Source: Bacteroidetes bacterium UBA7692
Lineage (GTDB): Bacteria; Bacteroidota; Bacteroidia; Chitinophagales; LD1
Length of the DNA stretch: 50,852 bases
Reading direction: 5' to 3'
NCBI GenBank assembly: GCA_002482725.1
Contig: DLGO01000068.1
Location: 23,229-74,080 of the forward strand
Position numbers and translations under genes: made by a program. Every line of letters starts with the position of its first letter. The stretch's first letter is position 1. The notes beneath the pieces are model-generated. The model was not told where the DNA came from. It worked only from the letters and a program-made list of their open reading frames with translations, and made no database searches. Below, one piece after another: positions 36,262-45,860 of the stretch.

Positions 36262-38115
36262 ATGTGCGGAATAGCAGGTTTTTTTTCAGCAAAACATAAG
36301 TTTACAGAGGGTGATTTACATGCTATGACTACATGTCTGGCACACCGCGGGCCCGATGCTGCAGGGTATTATACCAATCTGTCAGGCTCTTTGGGCTTCG
36401 GGCACAGGCGGTTAAGTATCCTGGACCTGAGCACTGCGGCAAATCAGCCCATGACTTCGCACAACGGCAGGTATATCATTGCATTTAATGGCGAGGTATA
36501 TAACTTTCAGGAGATAGCTGCCAAGCTCAATATTATTACCAAAACTACTTCTGATACAGAGGTGATACTGGAGGCTTTTTTGCTAAAGGGGGTAGAGGCT
36601 GTTCAGTTGTTCAATGGCATGTTTGCCATAGCTATATACGATACACTACAGGATGAATTGTATTTGTTCCGCGACAGGCTGGGTGTAAAGCCTATCTATT
36701 ACTATTTCAAGGATGGCGTATTTGCATTTGCCTCTGAACTAAAGGCATTACTCAGTTCTGATTATATCAAGGGCAATATCGAGGTAAATAAGGCGGTAAT
36801 ACCTACCTACCTTAATGTTGGGTATGTGCCTGAACCCCATACCATTTATACCCATATATATCGCCAGCCTGCGGGTAGCGTGGCTACGGTTATCAATGGT
36901 GAAATGACCATTAAGAATTATTGGACGCCCGAGGAGAAAATTAAACCTGCCGTAGTCTCTGATTTTGCGGGAGCAAAAAAAGAACTGAAAAGCCTGCTGG
37001 AAACATCGGTAAAGTACCGCATGATAAGCGATGTGCCTTTTGGTACATTCCTGAGTGGCGGCATAGATTCCAGTACGGTAACAGCCATAGCGCAAAAAGT
37101 ATCGGAAAAACCGGTGAAGACTTTCTCTATCGGCTTTAAAGAAGCAACACACAATGAGTCTGAGTTTGCGAGGGATGTAGCCAATAAGCTGGGTACACAG
37201 CATACAGAGTTTATAGTAAGTGAAACAGATGCGCTGGCACTGATAGATAGGATGCTGACGGCCTATGACGAGCCATATACGGACTCCAGTGCTATACCAA
37301 CCATGCTGGTAAGCAAGTTGGCAAGGCAGCATGTAACCATGGTGCTGACAGGTGATGGCGGTGATGAGTTGTTTCATGGCTATGGTGCATACACATGGGC
37401 TAAGCGATTGGATAAGGGATTGGTAAAGGGTTTGCGCAAGCCACTGGCTTTTGCCTTATCTATGATGGGTGAGCGGTTCAAGCGTGGGTCGGAGGTGATC
37501 AATTACGCAGATGAAGCGCGTATCAAGAGTCATATATTTTCGCAGGAGCAGTACCTGTTCAGCACGAGGGAACTGGATGCATTACTGGTGCCATCATTTA
37601 CCAGGAGCATATTGCTGGAGGAGACTTTCCATGGGCTTGAACGCAAGCTGAGCGCTGCGGAGGAACAAGCATTGTTTGATATAAAATACTACCTGAAGGA
37701 TGACCTGCTGGTAAAGGTAGATAAGGCCAGCATGCAGTTTTCGCTGGAGGCACGTTCTCCTTTCCTTGACTACAGGATAGTAGAATTTGCGTTGAACCTG
37801 GATGAAAAACTAAAGATACACAACGGCACGGCTAAATACCTGCTGAAAGAAGTGCTGTACGATTACCTGCCGCGCGAAACCTTTAACAGACCTAAGTGGG
37901 GCTTCTCTATACCATTGGGTAAATGGCTGAAAAATGAGCTGAATTACCTGCTGAAAGACTACCTCAATAAAGATGTGATAGAGCAATGTGGTGTAGTGCA
38001 ATTTGAAGCAGTGGAAACATTGCTGAATCGTTTCTATGCAGGAGAAAACTACCTGTACAACCGCCTGTGGGCACTGGTAGTGCTGCACAAATGGATAAAG
38101 GAAGTGAAAATATAA
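36262..38115 (+). CDS. asnB: Asparagine synthase (glutamine-hydrolysing)
   Basis: This 617-residue enzyme has an N-terminal Ntn glutaminase domain starting MCGIAGFF (Cys2 nucleophile) with AHRGPDAAGY, and a C-terminal ATP-pyrophosphatase synthetase domain with the PP-loop FLSGGIDSSTV at about 262-272. It transfers glutamine amide nitrogen to aspartate. In surface-polysaccharide clusters, members of this family also amidate sugars or uronic acids. Neighbours here (nucleotidyltransferase, PIG-L deacetylase, two glycosyltransferases) make that alternative reasonable. It converges with the PIG-L gene, with only 12 bases between them. Confidence 0.93.
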   Translation: MCGIAGFFSAKHKFTEGDLHAMTTCLAHRGPDAAGYYTNLSGSLGFGHRRLSILDLSTAANQPMTSHNGRYIIAFNGEVYNFQEIAAKLNIITKTTSDTEVILEAFLLKGVEAVQLFNGMFAIAIYDTLQDELYLFRDRLGVKPIYYYFKDGVFAFASELKALLSSDYIKGNIEVNKAVIPTYLNVGYVPEPHTIYTHIYRQPAGSVATVINGEMTIKNYWTPEEKIKPAVVSDFAGAKKELKSLLETSVKYRMISDVPFGTFLSGGIDSSTVTAIAQKVSEKPVKTFSIGFKEATHNESEFARDVANKLGTQHTEFIVSETDALALIDRMLTAYDEPYTDSSAIPTMLVSKLARQHVTMVLTGDGGDELFHGYGAYTWAKRLDKGLVKGLRKPLAFALSMMGERFKRGSEVINYADEARIKSHIFSQEQYLFSTRELDALLVPSFTRSILLEETFHGLERKLSAAEEQALFDIKYYLKDDLLVKVDKASMQFSLEARSPFLDYRIVEFALNLDEKLKIHNGTAKYLLKEVLYDYLPRETFNRPKWGFSIPLGKWLKNELNYLLKDYLNKDVIEQCGVVQFEAVETLLNRFYAGENYLYNRLWALVVLHKWIKEVKI

Positions 38116-38127
38116 TCTACCTTTAGC

Positions 38128-38760
38128 TTAAGCCAGGATATGTATTACCTCAAAAGCTTCTGCAAAAGTAGCACCTGCCTGTGTGCCGCGCATTTGCGCC
38201 CATCCCCTTACAAAAGGTTCGTTCATGTAGTTGCGGTGTGCCTGTGACTTGTATTCGGCCAAGGCCTCAGCTTTGCGTATAATGTGCTTTTCTTCCAGCC
38301 TGATATGGGCGTTGGAGGTGAATTTCAGGTTGTTCCACGGCAGCTCATAGCCCATCACGTTTACATGCTTGAAAGCCCTGATGCCCTCTGCCGATATGGT
38401 TTGGTGGTCCTGGTGCACATCATCTGTATTGGGTAATAATACCAAGTCGGGCTTTATGGTTTTATTGAGCTTAACCAGATCTTCCAGTATATTCTGGCGA
38501 ACAGAAGGAAAGTAGCGCACATCGTAGTCGAACAAGTGCAGGTTTTCTTTGGCTATACCCAGCACGGCCGTGGCTGCCTTTACTTCATGTTCCAGCGTGC
38601 GTGGGTCCAAGTGTGCGGGTAGTGAGCGGGTACACATAGAAAAAGCCGCATAGTACACTTCTGCGCCTTGCTCCAATAGCTTTACTATGGTGCCACCACA
38701 GCCCAGCTCACCATCATCCGTGTGTGGCGCCAGTACCAAGATTTTCTTAGCGTTTATCAT
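38128..38760 (-). CDS. PIG-L (LmbE-like) family deacetylase
   Basis: This 210-residue zinc hydrolase belongs to the PIG-L superfamily, which removes acetyl groups from GlcNAc-containing substrates. The metal motif is LVLAPHTDDGELGCGG, giving the usual His/Asp pair near residue 12, and the third ligand region is NTDDVHQDHQT. No signal peptide, so it acts in the cytoplasm. It abuts the YfhO-like gene with no intervening bases (stop codon at 38761-38763), so translational coupling is likely. The substrate is probably a glycan precursor of the surrounding cluster, by inference from context. Confidence 0.92.
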   Translation of the reverse strand: MINAKKILVLAPHTDDGELGCGGTIVKLLEQGAEVYYAAFSMCTRSLPAHLDPRTLEHEVKAATAVLGIAKENLHLFDYDVRYFPSVRQNILEDLVKLNKTIKPDLVLLPNTDDVHQDHQTISAEGIRAFKHVNVMGYELPWNNLKFTSNAHIRLEEKHIIRKAEALAEYKSQAHRNYMNEPFVRGWAQMRGTQAGATFAEAFEVIHILA

Positions 38761-41232
38761 CTACTTCTTTTTAGCTGTTGGTGCGGCCGGTGCTGTGTTT
38801 TTGCTCTTTTGCACTTCCTGATAGATGAACCAGCCGAATATGCCCAGCACAAATGCAAACAGGATAACAGAACCGGCATAAGATACCTTCATGCCTGCAA
38901 AGTAAGGGCGTGGCTCAAATTTGAATTCTATGTTGTGTTTGCCTGCCGGAACCGACATAGCGCGCAGTACATAATCCCCACGGAAGTAGTCTGTTTTCTT
39001 GCCATCAAGATATGCATTCCATCCTTTGTCGTAGTACACCTCAGAGAACACGATAACACCATCTGCGGAGCTGTTGCTTTCGTAAGTCAGCCTATTTGGC
39101 GAGAACAATGTAAGCGCAACCGTAGCCAAAGAATCGAATGTGGCAGGAGCTTTTACCAGACTGCTGTATCGCTGGTCTACGAATAGGGTCTGCTTAGGGT
39201 CAAAGTTGTCGAGCGACTTCATTTCCTCATCAGCATTTTTTACCAGCTGCACCTGCGGCACAAACCATGCATTGCCTGCGGCATTCGGGTTGCGCTGCGC
39301 TATCGGCTCCTTGGTTTGCGGATTGGTGCCAATGAACGAGCGTGTATTCAACATGTTGAATACGCTCATGTTACCCTTGGATAACTGATTTTCTATCAGG
39401 TCCTGGTACTTGATAAGCTTAACCGCATGGTAACCGCCCACGTGCTTGTGGTAGTAGGACGTTAAGGCATCGTTGTAGGCATCGCGCGTGGTGTTGTACA
39501 CGCGGAAGTTAGGATCAGTATCTTTCAGTATTTCCAGGTCGGCAGCGTTTGGCTGGTAGTTACCTGTTTTGTATTGCTCGGCATCTACGAAGCTTTCATC
39601 GTTCAGGTATCTTTTGCCAACAGACCATGAGTCTATCAATACCAGGGCAGATACAGAAACCAACAGGATAGTCCTGGATAATTTTTGCTGAATAAAGAAC
39701 CACAGCAAGCCGAAGGCTGCAGCTATGAAGAAAAGAGAACGAAATGCATCGGAGCGCAATAGGGAAGCCCTATCTTTTTTGATAGCGGCCATCATCCAGT
39801 CTGGGAAAGACTCTGCGTATTGCGCATCGCCCGGGCTGCTGAAGCTGAAAGTGCTGGCACCTATGATACCAACTACTGCTACAATACCTGCGGTGATACC
39901 ACCTGCAATTTTTAATTTTTTAAGCAACTCATCTTTGGTGAAGGTTCCATTCAATATTTCCTGCAAGCCAAGTGCTGCCATTACCGGAACACATAGCTGT
40001 GCTATGGCCAGTGCCATAGTTGGTGTACGGAATTTATTGAAGAACGGAAGTGCATTGAAAAGCAACTTGAAGAATGGTGTATTGTGACCAAAGCCAAGCA
40101 GTACCGATAGAATACATACTGCTGCTATCCACCATTTGATATTGGACCTTACCACAAAGAAGGAAAGGATGAACAGGAACATGGCCGCTGCTCCAAAATA
40201 GATAGGGCCGGAGGTAAATGGCTGATTGCCCCAGTATAGCGGCAGGCGCGCTATGTATTGCTGTGCCTGATTGGCCGGTACACCATTTTGTGTAAGCGCT
40301 TCGTAGGTAGCGGAGCTTTCGGTAAGGCTTCCACCGCTTGCTCCACCCTTCATGTCGGGTATCAGGAAGGTGAAGAACTCCATATCTGTAAGGCCGTAGC
40401 TCCAGCGCGTAGCATATTCAAAGTCCAGTCCGCCATTGGTATCGGCTTTCTTTTGGGTAAGTTCGCTGCCACCACCACGTATGGTTTCTTTGCCATACTC
40501 CTGTGTATTCCATAGTGCTGCAAAGTTTGGCAATACGGCTATGACAGCTGCAAGTATAAGTCCTGCGCTTGCTTTAGCAAAGTGTGCTATCCTTTTCTCC
40601 AAAATGCTTGTTATAGCATAATAGATGCCTAGCATGCCTGATATGATAATGGTATAGTAGGTTATCTGCAGGTGGTTGCTGTCTATCTGCATAGCGAGCG
40701 CAAAAGCAAAAACCGCTACGCCCAGCAATATATTGCGACTATACGCCAGAACTATACCGCCCAGCACCGGTGCTATCAGGCTCATGGCCTGTATCTTGGT
40801 GTTGTGGCCCGCTTCCAGTGAGGTGAGCGTAAACGAGGACAAGCCATAGGCCAGTGCCCCTGCAATGCTGACCCAGGAACTGGCACCAAGGCAGAGCAGG
40901 AAAATGTATGCACCTGCAAACATCATGAATATATACAAGCTAGAGTCCGGGAATATAGCATGGAAAGCATGCGTAAAAGGATACACCCAGTTACCCGGAT
41001 AGGTAAGCGAAATCTGCGTGGCGGGCATACCCGAAAACATTCTGCTGGTCCAAAGGGCCGGATCATCAGGGTGTGCTGCGTTCCAGTCTTTTATCTCCTT
41101 GCTCATGGCATTGAACTGCACTATATCACCCTGGTTAAGGGTTTGCCCCTGATAGTAGGGAAGGAAATAAGCCATAGTAACAGCTGCAAAAACCGCAATG
41201 GCAATCAGGTGAGGTTTGATTTTCTCGAACAT
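38761..41232 (-). CDS. YfhO-like large integral membrane protein
   Basis: This 823-residue protein has about a dozen membrane helices over residues 10-560, a periplasmic C-terminal domain (about 560-785) and one last helix before a basic tail. It resembles YfhO/GT-C-fold proteins, with the early loop YYQGQTLNQGDIVQF and a typical SRMFSGMPATQ motif. YfhO in Gram-positives is a GT-C glycosyltransferase modifying lipoteichoic acid. In Bacteroidota the target is unknown, so transfer of a sugar from a lipid carrier to an envelope acceptor is inferred. It is upstream of, and coupled to, the PIG-L gene. A TATTTTCG box at 41252-41259 may be its -7 element. Confidence 0.85.
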   Translation of the reverse strand: MFEKIKPHLIAIAVFAAVTMAYFLPYYQGQTLNQGDIVQFNAMSKEIKDWNAAHPDDPALWTSRMFSGMPATQISLTYPGNWVYPFTHAFHAIFPDSSLYIFMMFAGAYIFLLCLGASSWVSIAGALAYGLSSFTLTSLEAGHNTKIQAMSLIAPVLGGIVLAYSRNILLGVAVFAFALAMQIDSNHLQITYYTIIISGMLGIYYAITSILEKRIAHFAKASAGLILAAVIAVLPNFAALWNTQEYGKETIRGGGSELTQKKADTNGGLDFEYATRWSYGLTDMEFFTFLIPDMKGGASGGSLTESSATYEALTQNGVPANQAQQYIARLPLYWGNQPFTSGPIYFGAAAMFLFILSFFVVRSNIKWWIAAVCILSVLLGFGHNTPFFKLLFNALPFFNKFRTPTMALAIAQLCVPVMAALGLQEILNGTFTKDELLKKLKIAGGITAGIVAVVGIIGASTFSFSSPGDAQYAESFPDWMMAAIKKDRASLLRSDAFRSLFFIAAAFGLLWFFIQQKLSRTILLVSVSALVLIDSWSVGKRYLNDESFVDAEQYKTGNYQPNAADLEILKDTDPNFRVYNTTRDAYNDALTSYYHKHVGGYHAVKLIKYQDLIENQLSKGNMSVFNMLNTRSFIGTNPQTKEPIAQRNPNAAGNAWFVPQVQLVKNADEEMKSLDNFDPKQTLFVDQRYSSLVKAPATFDSLATVALTLFSPNRLTYESNSSADGVIVFSEVYYDKGWNAYLDGKKTDYFRGDYVLRAMSVPAGKHNIEFKFEPRPYFAGMKVSYAGSVILFAFVLGIFGWFIYQEVQKSKNTAPAAPTAKKK

Positions 41233-41394
41233 GGATGTTTTTTGATACGGGCGAAAATAGCAGGAAATAATTAAGTCTGTTTATACCCTGAACTTCATAA
41301 TACAAGCATTAACCTTTCATTTTATCATCTTTGCGGCGTTTTTTGAATAATTTCTAAACTTGCAGCGCAAAGTTTAAATGCGCATATTCAATTC

Positions 41395-42636
41395 ATGGAT
41401 GTAAAAAAGCCTCATGTATTATATCTGTCTTACGATGGTATGACAGACCCTTTGGGGCGTTCGCAGGTGCTATCCTACCTGCTTGGCTTGAGTGATAAGG
41501 GTGTCAGGTACACACTTATCAGCTTTGAGAAGGAAGGTCGGTTTGAAAAAGGAAAGAAAGAAATAGAGCAGCTGTGCGCCTCGCACAACATCCAATGGAT
41601 ACCGCTGCCCTATACTAAAAGCCCACCCATACTTTCTACCCTGTATGATGTGTGGAAACTGAGGGGTATAGTAAAGAAGCTATATAATGAGAATAGGTTT
41701 GACATAGTGCATTGCCGTAGCTATATCACCTCTCTGGTAGGTGTCTGGATGAAGGAGCAGTATGGGGTAAAATATATTTTTGATATGCGCGGCTTTTATG
41801 CGGATGAGCGTGCCGATGGTGGCCTGTGGCCAAAGGAGCATGCTATATATGGTATGGTGTACCGGTTTTTCAAAAAGCAGGAGAAACGTTTTCTGAATGC
41901 TGCGGACTATACTATTAGTTTGACGGAGGCAGGTAAAAATATCATACAATCGTGGAAAGAACTGGCCCATCAGCCGGTGCCAATACAGGTAATACCCTGC
42001 TGTGCCGACCTGGACCTTTTTAACCATAATAATATAGATGCACAGCGGGTGGCGGAACTGTGCACCAAATTTGGCATTGCGGAATCTGATTTTGTTATCT
42101 CCTATCTGGGTAGCATAGGTACCTGGTATATGCTGCCCGAGATGCTGGATTTCTTTAAGGTATTGCTGAGGTACAAGCCCGAATCGAAGTTTCTGTTTAT
42201 CACTAATGAAGGGCCGGAAAATATACTGCCACTGGCAGCGGAGCGTGGTATAGCGCAGGACAGGTTTATCATAAACCCGGCATCGCATAAAGATGTGCCT
42301 AACTATCTTGGATTGTCGCAGGTTTCTATATTCTTTATTAAGCCTGTGTTCTCCAAAAAGGCATCATCGCCTACCAAGCAGGGCGAGATAATGGGCATGG
42401 GTATGCCGCATATATGCAATGCGGGCGTGGGAGATGTGGATGATATAGTGAGCCGTACGCGCAGCGGTTATGTGGTGCAGCAGTTTACAGAGGCAGACTA
42501 TACGCTGGCGGTTAAAAATCTGGATAAAGTACTGGCTATTTCGCCACAGGAGATAAGGGCAGGAGCGGAGGCTATATATTCGTTGGAAGACGGTGTAGAG
42601 CGCTATTATTCGGTATATAAAAAGCTGCTGGCATGA
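41395..42636 (+). CDS. GT4-type glycosyltransferase
   Basis: This 413-residue GT-B fold enzyme has an N-terminal acceptor domain beginning HVLYLSYDGMTDPLGRSQVL and a C-terminal nucleotide-sugar domain. The latter has the SYLGSIGTWYMLPEML start and a late segment, KQGEIMGMGMPHICNAGVGD, near the usual GT4 E-x7-E site. No membrane helix, so it works at the cytoplasmic face of the inner membrane. Its stop overlaps the start of the next glycosyltransferase (ATGA at 42633-42636), which indicates translational coupling and successive steps in one glycan pathway. Confidence 0.9.
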   Translation: MDVKKPHVLYLSYDGMTDPLGRSQVLSYLLGLSDKGVRYTLISFEKEGRFEKGKKEIEQLCASHNIQWIPLPYTKSPPILSTLYDVWKLRGIVKKLYNENRFDIVHCRSYITSLVGVWMKEQYGVKYIFDMRGFYADERADGGLWPKEHAIYGMVYRFFKKQEKRFLNAADYTISLTEAGKNIIQSWKELAHQPVPIQVIPCCADLDLFNHNNIDAQRVAELCTKFGIAESDFVISYLGSIGTWYMLPEMLDFFKVLLRYKPESKFLFITNEGPENILPLAAERGIAQDRFIINPASHKDVPNYLGLSQVSIFFIKPVFSKKASSPTKQGEIMGMGMPHICNAGVGDVDDIVSRTRSGYVVQQFTEADYTLAVKNLDKVLAISPQEIRAGAEAIYSLEDGVERYYSVYKKLLA

Positions 42637-43709
42637 GTATGCGCGTAGCTTTTATAGTGCCTTACCCAATAGGCGAAGCGCCCAGCCAGAGGTTCCGCTT
42701 CGAGCAGTACTTCGGCATACTGAAGCAACAGGGTGTGGACTTTGATATATTTCCTTTTTTGAGCAATGCTACATGGCAGGTACTATATAAGCCTGGCCAT
42801 TATATAGCCAAGGTGCTGGGCATTTTGGCGGGATTCCTGAAGCGGTTTTTACTATTGTTTCGGTTGGGTAAATACGATATGGTATTTATTCACCGGGAGG
42901 CTGCGCCTGTTGGCCCGCCTGTGTTTGAATGGGTAATAGCGAAGGTGCTGGGTAAGAAGATAATCTATGATTTTGACGATGCTATATGGTTGTCGAATAC
43001 ATCTGAGCATAACAAGATAGCTGCCGCCTTTAAGTGGCACGGCAAGGTAAGCGCTATATGCTCATGGGCATGGAAGTGCAGCTGTGGCAACGACTACCTG
43101 GCGAACTATGCCAGGCAGTATTGCAATAATGTGGTAGTGAACCCAACCACAATAGATACTGAGCACCTGCATAACCGCGTAAAGTACCAGGGCCAAGGCC
43201 CGCTGGTAATAGGATGGACGGGCACGCACTCTACCATCTCTTACCTGAACCAATTGCTGCCGGTGTTTGAGCAATTGGAAAAGGAGCATGACTTTAAGCT
43301 GTTAGTGATATCTAACCGGGAGCCGGACTTTAAGCTGAGAGGGTTGGAGTACCTCTCATGGAATAAAAGCACTGAGATAGACGACCTGCTGAAAATGGAT
43401 GTAGGTATAATGCCGCTGGAAGATGACAAATGGGCAGCAGGCAAATGCGGCTTCAAGGCGTTGCAGTATATGTCGCTCGGCATACCTGCCATGGTGTCGC
43501 CTGTGGGGGTCAATACAAGAATAGTGGATGAAGGCATAAACGGCTACCTGTGCACCACCAATGCCGAATGGAGCGCTGCCTTGAAGGCTATACTGCAACA
43601 GCGCGAAGCACTGGCCGCTATGAGCGCTAATGCGCGCAAGAAAATAATTGATAACTACTCGGTGCTATCCAATACCCAAAACTTCCTTGGCCTCTTTAAA
43701 AAGGACTAA
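42633..43709 (+). CDS. Glycosyltransferase (GT-B fold)
   Basis: This 358-residue GT-B protein starts MSMRVAFIVPYPIGEAPSQR. KKIIYDFDDAIW and GWTGTHSTISYL are landmarks of the family often annotated as glycosyltransferase 1/4. EDDKWAAGKCGFKALQYMSL covers the nucleotide-sugar site. The hydrophobic stretch at about residues 50-75 may dock on the membrane. The gene is coupled to the preceding glycosyltransferase by a 4-base overlap, and its stop codon overlaps that of the convergent metH gene. The sugar and acceptor are unknown. Confidence 0.88.
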   Translation: MSMRVAFIVPYPIGEAPSQRFRFEQYFGILKQQGVDFDIFPFLSNATWQVLYKPGHYIAKVLGILAGFLKRFLLLFRLGKYDMVFIHREAAPVGPPVFEWVIAKVLGKKIIYDFDDAIWLSNTSEHNKIAAAFKWHGKVSAICSWAWKCSCGNDYLANYARQYCNNVVVNPTTIDTEHLHNRVKYQGQGPLVIGWTGTHSTISYLNQLLPVFEQLEKEHDFKLLVISNREPDFKLRGLEYLSWNKSTEIDDLLKMDVGIMPLEDDKWAAGKCGFKALQYMSLGIPAMVSPVGVNTRIVDEGINGYLCTTNAEWSAALKAILQQREALAAMSANARKKIIDNYSVLSNTQNFLGLFKKD

Positions 43710-44719
43710 GCAAACTGAGGTATAGGGCGTGGCTTGTATTTGGCGGTAAGCTCTGCTATGGCCTGTATGTGGTCGGGGGTGGTGCCGCAGCATCCACCAA
43801 CTATGTTTACCCAGCCTTCTTTCAAAAAGTCCTCTATCTGGTCGGCCATTATCTTAGGCGTTTCATCGTATTGGCCGAACTCGTTTGGCAAGCCCGCATT
43901 GGGGTATACACTTACCATAAACTCGGATTTTGCATCCAGTATCTGCAGGTAAGGGCGCATTAGCTTGGCTCCCAGCGCACAGTTGAGCCCTACGCTCAGC
44001 AATGGCTCGTGGGAAACAGAAACAAGGAAAGCCTCGGTGGTTTGTCCGGACAGCGTTCTGCCGCTGGCATCGGTGATAGTGCCGGATACCATGATGGGCA
44101 GGCGGCTGCCTTTTTCATCAAATACTTCTTCTATGGCAAACAAGGCTGCCTTGGCATTTAGTGTATCGAAGATGGTTTCTACCAGTATAATATCTACACC
44201 GCCATCTATAAGGGCGTGTACCTGCTCTTTGTAGGCTGTAACCAACTGGTCGAAATTAACAGCCCTGTAGCCGGGGTCATTAACATCGGGGGATAGGGAG
44301 GCGGTTCTGTTTGTAGGTCCCAGGGCACCTGCTACAAAGCGTGGCTTATCGGGCTGTAGGGCAGTGTACTTGTCTGCTGCCCTACGGGCTAGCTTAGCCG
44401 ACTCGAAGTTGATGTCGTACACCAGATGCTCCAGCCTGTAGTCGGCCTGTGCTATGGTAGTACCACTAAATGTATTGGTCTCTACTATATCTGCTCCGGC
44501 AGCATAGTATTGCTCGTGTATTTCCTGTATTATTTCGGGGCGGGTGATGGAAAGCAGGTCGTTGTTGCCCTTTAGCGGGTGGGGGTGGCTTTCAAGGGCA
44601 GCATTGCGGAAGTCGGACTCCTCCAGATTATAACGCTGTATCATGGTGCCCATAGCCCCATCCAATACCAGAATGCGCTCTGCTGCAATGGTCCTGAGTA
44701 AATTTTCCTGATTTATCAT
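43706..44719 (-). CDS. metH: Homocysteine S-methyltransferase module of split methionine synthase
   Basis: This 337-residue protein equals only the N-terminal zinc domain of cobalamin-dependent MetH, which is about 1200 residues in E. coli. It starts with ILVLDGAMGTMIQ. The zinc ligands are visible in GLNCALG (about Cys245) and VGGCCGTTP (about Cys310-311). The folate, cobalamin and activation domains are absent, and no partner gene follows here, so the rest must be encoded elsewhere. Split MetH is common in Bacteroidota. It is divergent from metF, whose product makes the methyl-folate used by MetH, which supports the assignment. A purine-rich ribosome site (GAGGAGA) precedes the ATG. Confidence 0.93.
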   Translation of the reverse strand: MINQENLLRTIAAERILVLDGAMGTMIQRYNLEESDFRNAALESHPHPLKGNNDLLSITRPEIIQEIHEQYYAAGADIVETNTFSGTTIAQADYRLEHLVYDINFESAKLARRAADKYTALQPDKPRFVAGALGPTNRTASLSPDVNDPGYRAVNFDQLVTAYKEQVHALIDGGVDIILVETIFDTLNAKAALFAIEEVFDEKGSRLPIMVSGTITDASGRTLSGQTTEAFLVSVSHEPLLSVGLNCALGAKLMRPYLQILDAKSEFMVSVYPNAGLPNEFGQYDETPKIMADQIEDFLKEGWVNIVGGCCGTTPDHIQAIAELTAKYKPRPIPQFA

Positions 44720-44769
44720 GCCTGTCTCCTCTTTTTTTATTTAGTGGTGGTTATTCGGGAATTGGCCTG

Positions 44770-44777
44770 CAAATATA
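44770..44777 (-). promoter_or_regulatory. Candidate -7 box for the metH module
   Basis: The minus strand reads TATATTTG in the 108-base metH-metF intergenic region, 50 bases before the metH start. The -33 position lacks a TTTG. No SAM or cobalamin riboswitch structure fits in this short gap. Confidence 0.35.
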
Positions 44778-44827
44778 CATTCATTCAAAATCTTTGTCAT
44801 TTCATATTTACATTCGTAGCATAAATT

Positions 44828-45784
44828 ATGAAAGTTACCGAACACTTAGCTTCTGCAAAGAATACCCTGTTTTCTATCGAAGTGCTTCCTCCGCAAAAGG
44901 GCAAGACGATTGATGATCTGTTGAAAGTAATAGAGCCATTGATGGAGTTTAAGCCGCCTTTTATAGATGTAACATACCACAGGGAGGAAATTATATATAA
45001 AAAGCGCGCTGATGGCCTGATAGAAGAGGTGCCACTGCGCAAGCGACCGGGTACGGTGGGTATATGTGCGGCTATAAAGGGCAGGTTCAATGTAGATACG
45101 GTGCCACATCTGGTTTGTGGTGGTTTTACACCGGAGGAAACGGAGGATGCGCTCTTTACGCTGTACTACCTGGGTATAAACAACCTGCTGCTGCTACAGG
45201 GCGACAATGAAGATAAGCACCAAACGAATAATGCCGGAAGCAAGCATGCGTACAAATACGCTTCGGACCTGGTGCTGCAGGTGTCGAATATGAACAAAGG
45301 TAGGTTCCTGCACGAAGAGACGGAGAATGAGATGAAAACCAACTTCTGCATAGGAGTGGCGGGGTACCCCGAGAAGCACTTTGAGGCGCCTAACCTGAAC
45401 TCGGACCTGAAATGGCTGAAGCATAAAGTGGATATGGGTGCAGAGTATATTGTAACCCAGATGTTTTTCGACAATAAGAAATACTTTGAATTTGTAGATA
45501 AATGCAAAGCTGCAGGCATCAATGTGCCGATAATACCAGGGATAAAGCCGTTGGGCAGCAGCAAGCAACTGAACGTGCTGCCTAAGATGTTCCACATAGA
45601 CATACCAGAGCAGCTGGTGGCAGAGGTGGAAAAATGCAAGGATGAAAAAGCAGTAAAGCAACTGGGTATAGAATGGGCGATAGCACAGTCCAAAGAGCTG
45701 AAGGCCGCCGGGGTGCCTTGCCTGCACTACTATACCATGAGCAGGAGCGAGGCTACTATAGAGATAGCCAAAGCCGTGTTTTAA
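44828..45784 (+). CDS. metF: 5,10-methylenetetrahydrofolate reductase
   Basis: MetF reduces methylene-THF to methyl-THF, the methyl donor for methionine synthase, using FAD. The 318-residue protein has the normal beta-alpha barrel landmarks: FSIEVLPPQKGKTID with the catalytic Glu, FIDVTYHRE, NLLLLQGDN, CIGVAGYPEKH, EYIVTQMFFD and IPIIPGIKPL-type (here VPIIPGIKPLG). It lies divergently from the MetH zinc module and 76 bases before the DsbD-like genes. The pairing of metF and metH makes a compact one-carbon/methionine unit. Confidence 0.96.
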   Translation: MKVTEHLASAKNTLFSIEVLPPQKGKTIDDLLKVIEPLMEFKPPFIDVTYHREEIIYKKRADGLIEEVPLRKRPGTVGICAAIKGRFNVDTVPHLVCGGFTPEETEDALFTLYYLGINNLLLLQGDNEDKHQTNNAGSKHAYKYASDLVLQVSNMNKGRFLHEETENEMKTNFCIGVAGYPEKHFEAPNLNSDLKWLKHKVDMGAEYIVTQMFFDNKKYFEFVDKCKAAGINVPIIPGIKPLGSSKQLNVLPKMFHIDIPEQLVAEVEKCKDEKAVKQLGIEWAIAQSKELKAAGVPCLHYYTMSRSEATIEIAKAVF

Positions 45785-45860
45785 GTTAAGAAATATAAAA
45801 TGTACGGGTGGGCTATGAAGCCTTGCAACGCGGTGTACTTCTTTTTCGTTAATTAGCATT

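Noticed and set aside
44720..44827. SAM or cobalamin riboswitch between metH and metF
   Set aside because: The gap is only 108 bases, AT-rich, and shows none of the expected stems or conserved boxes.
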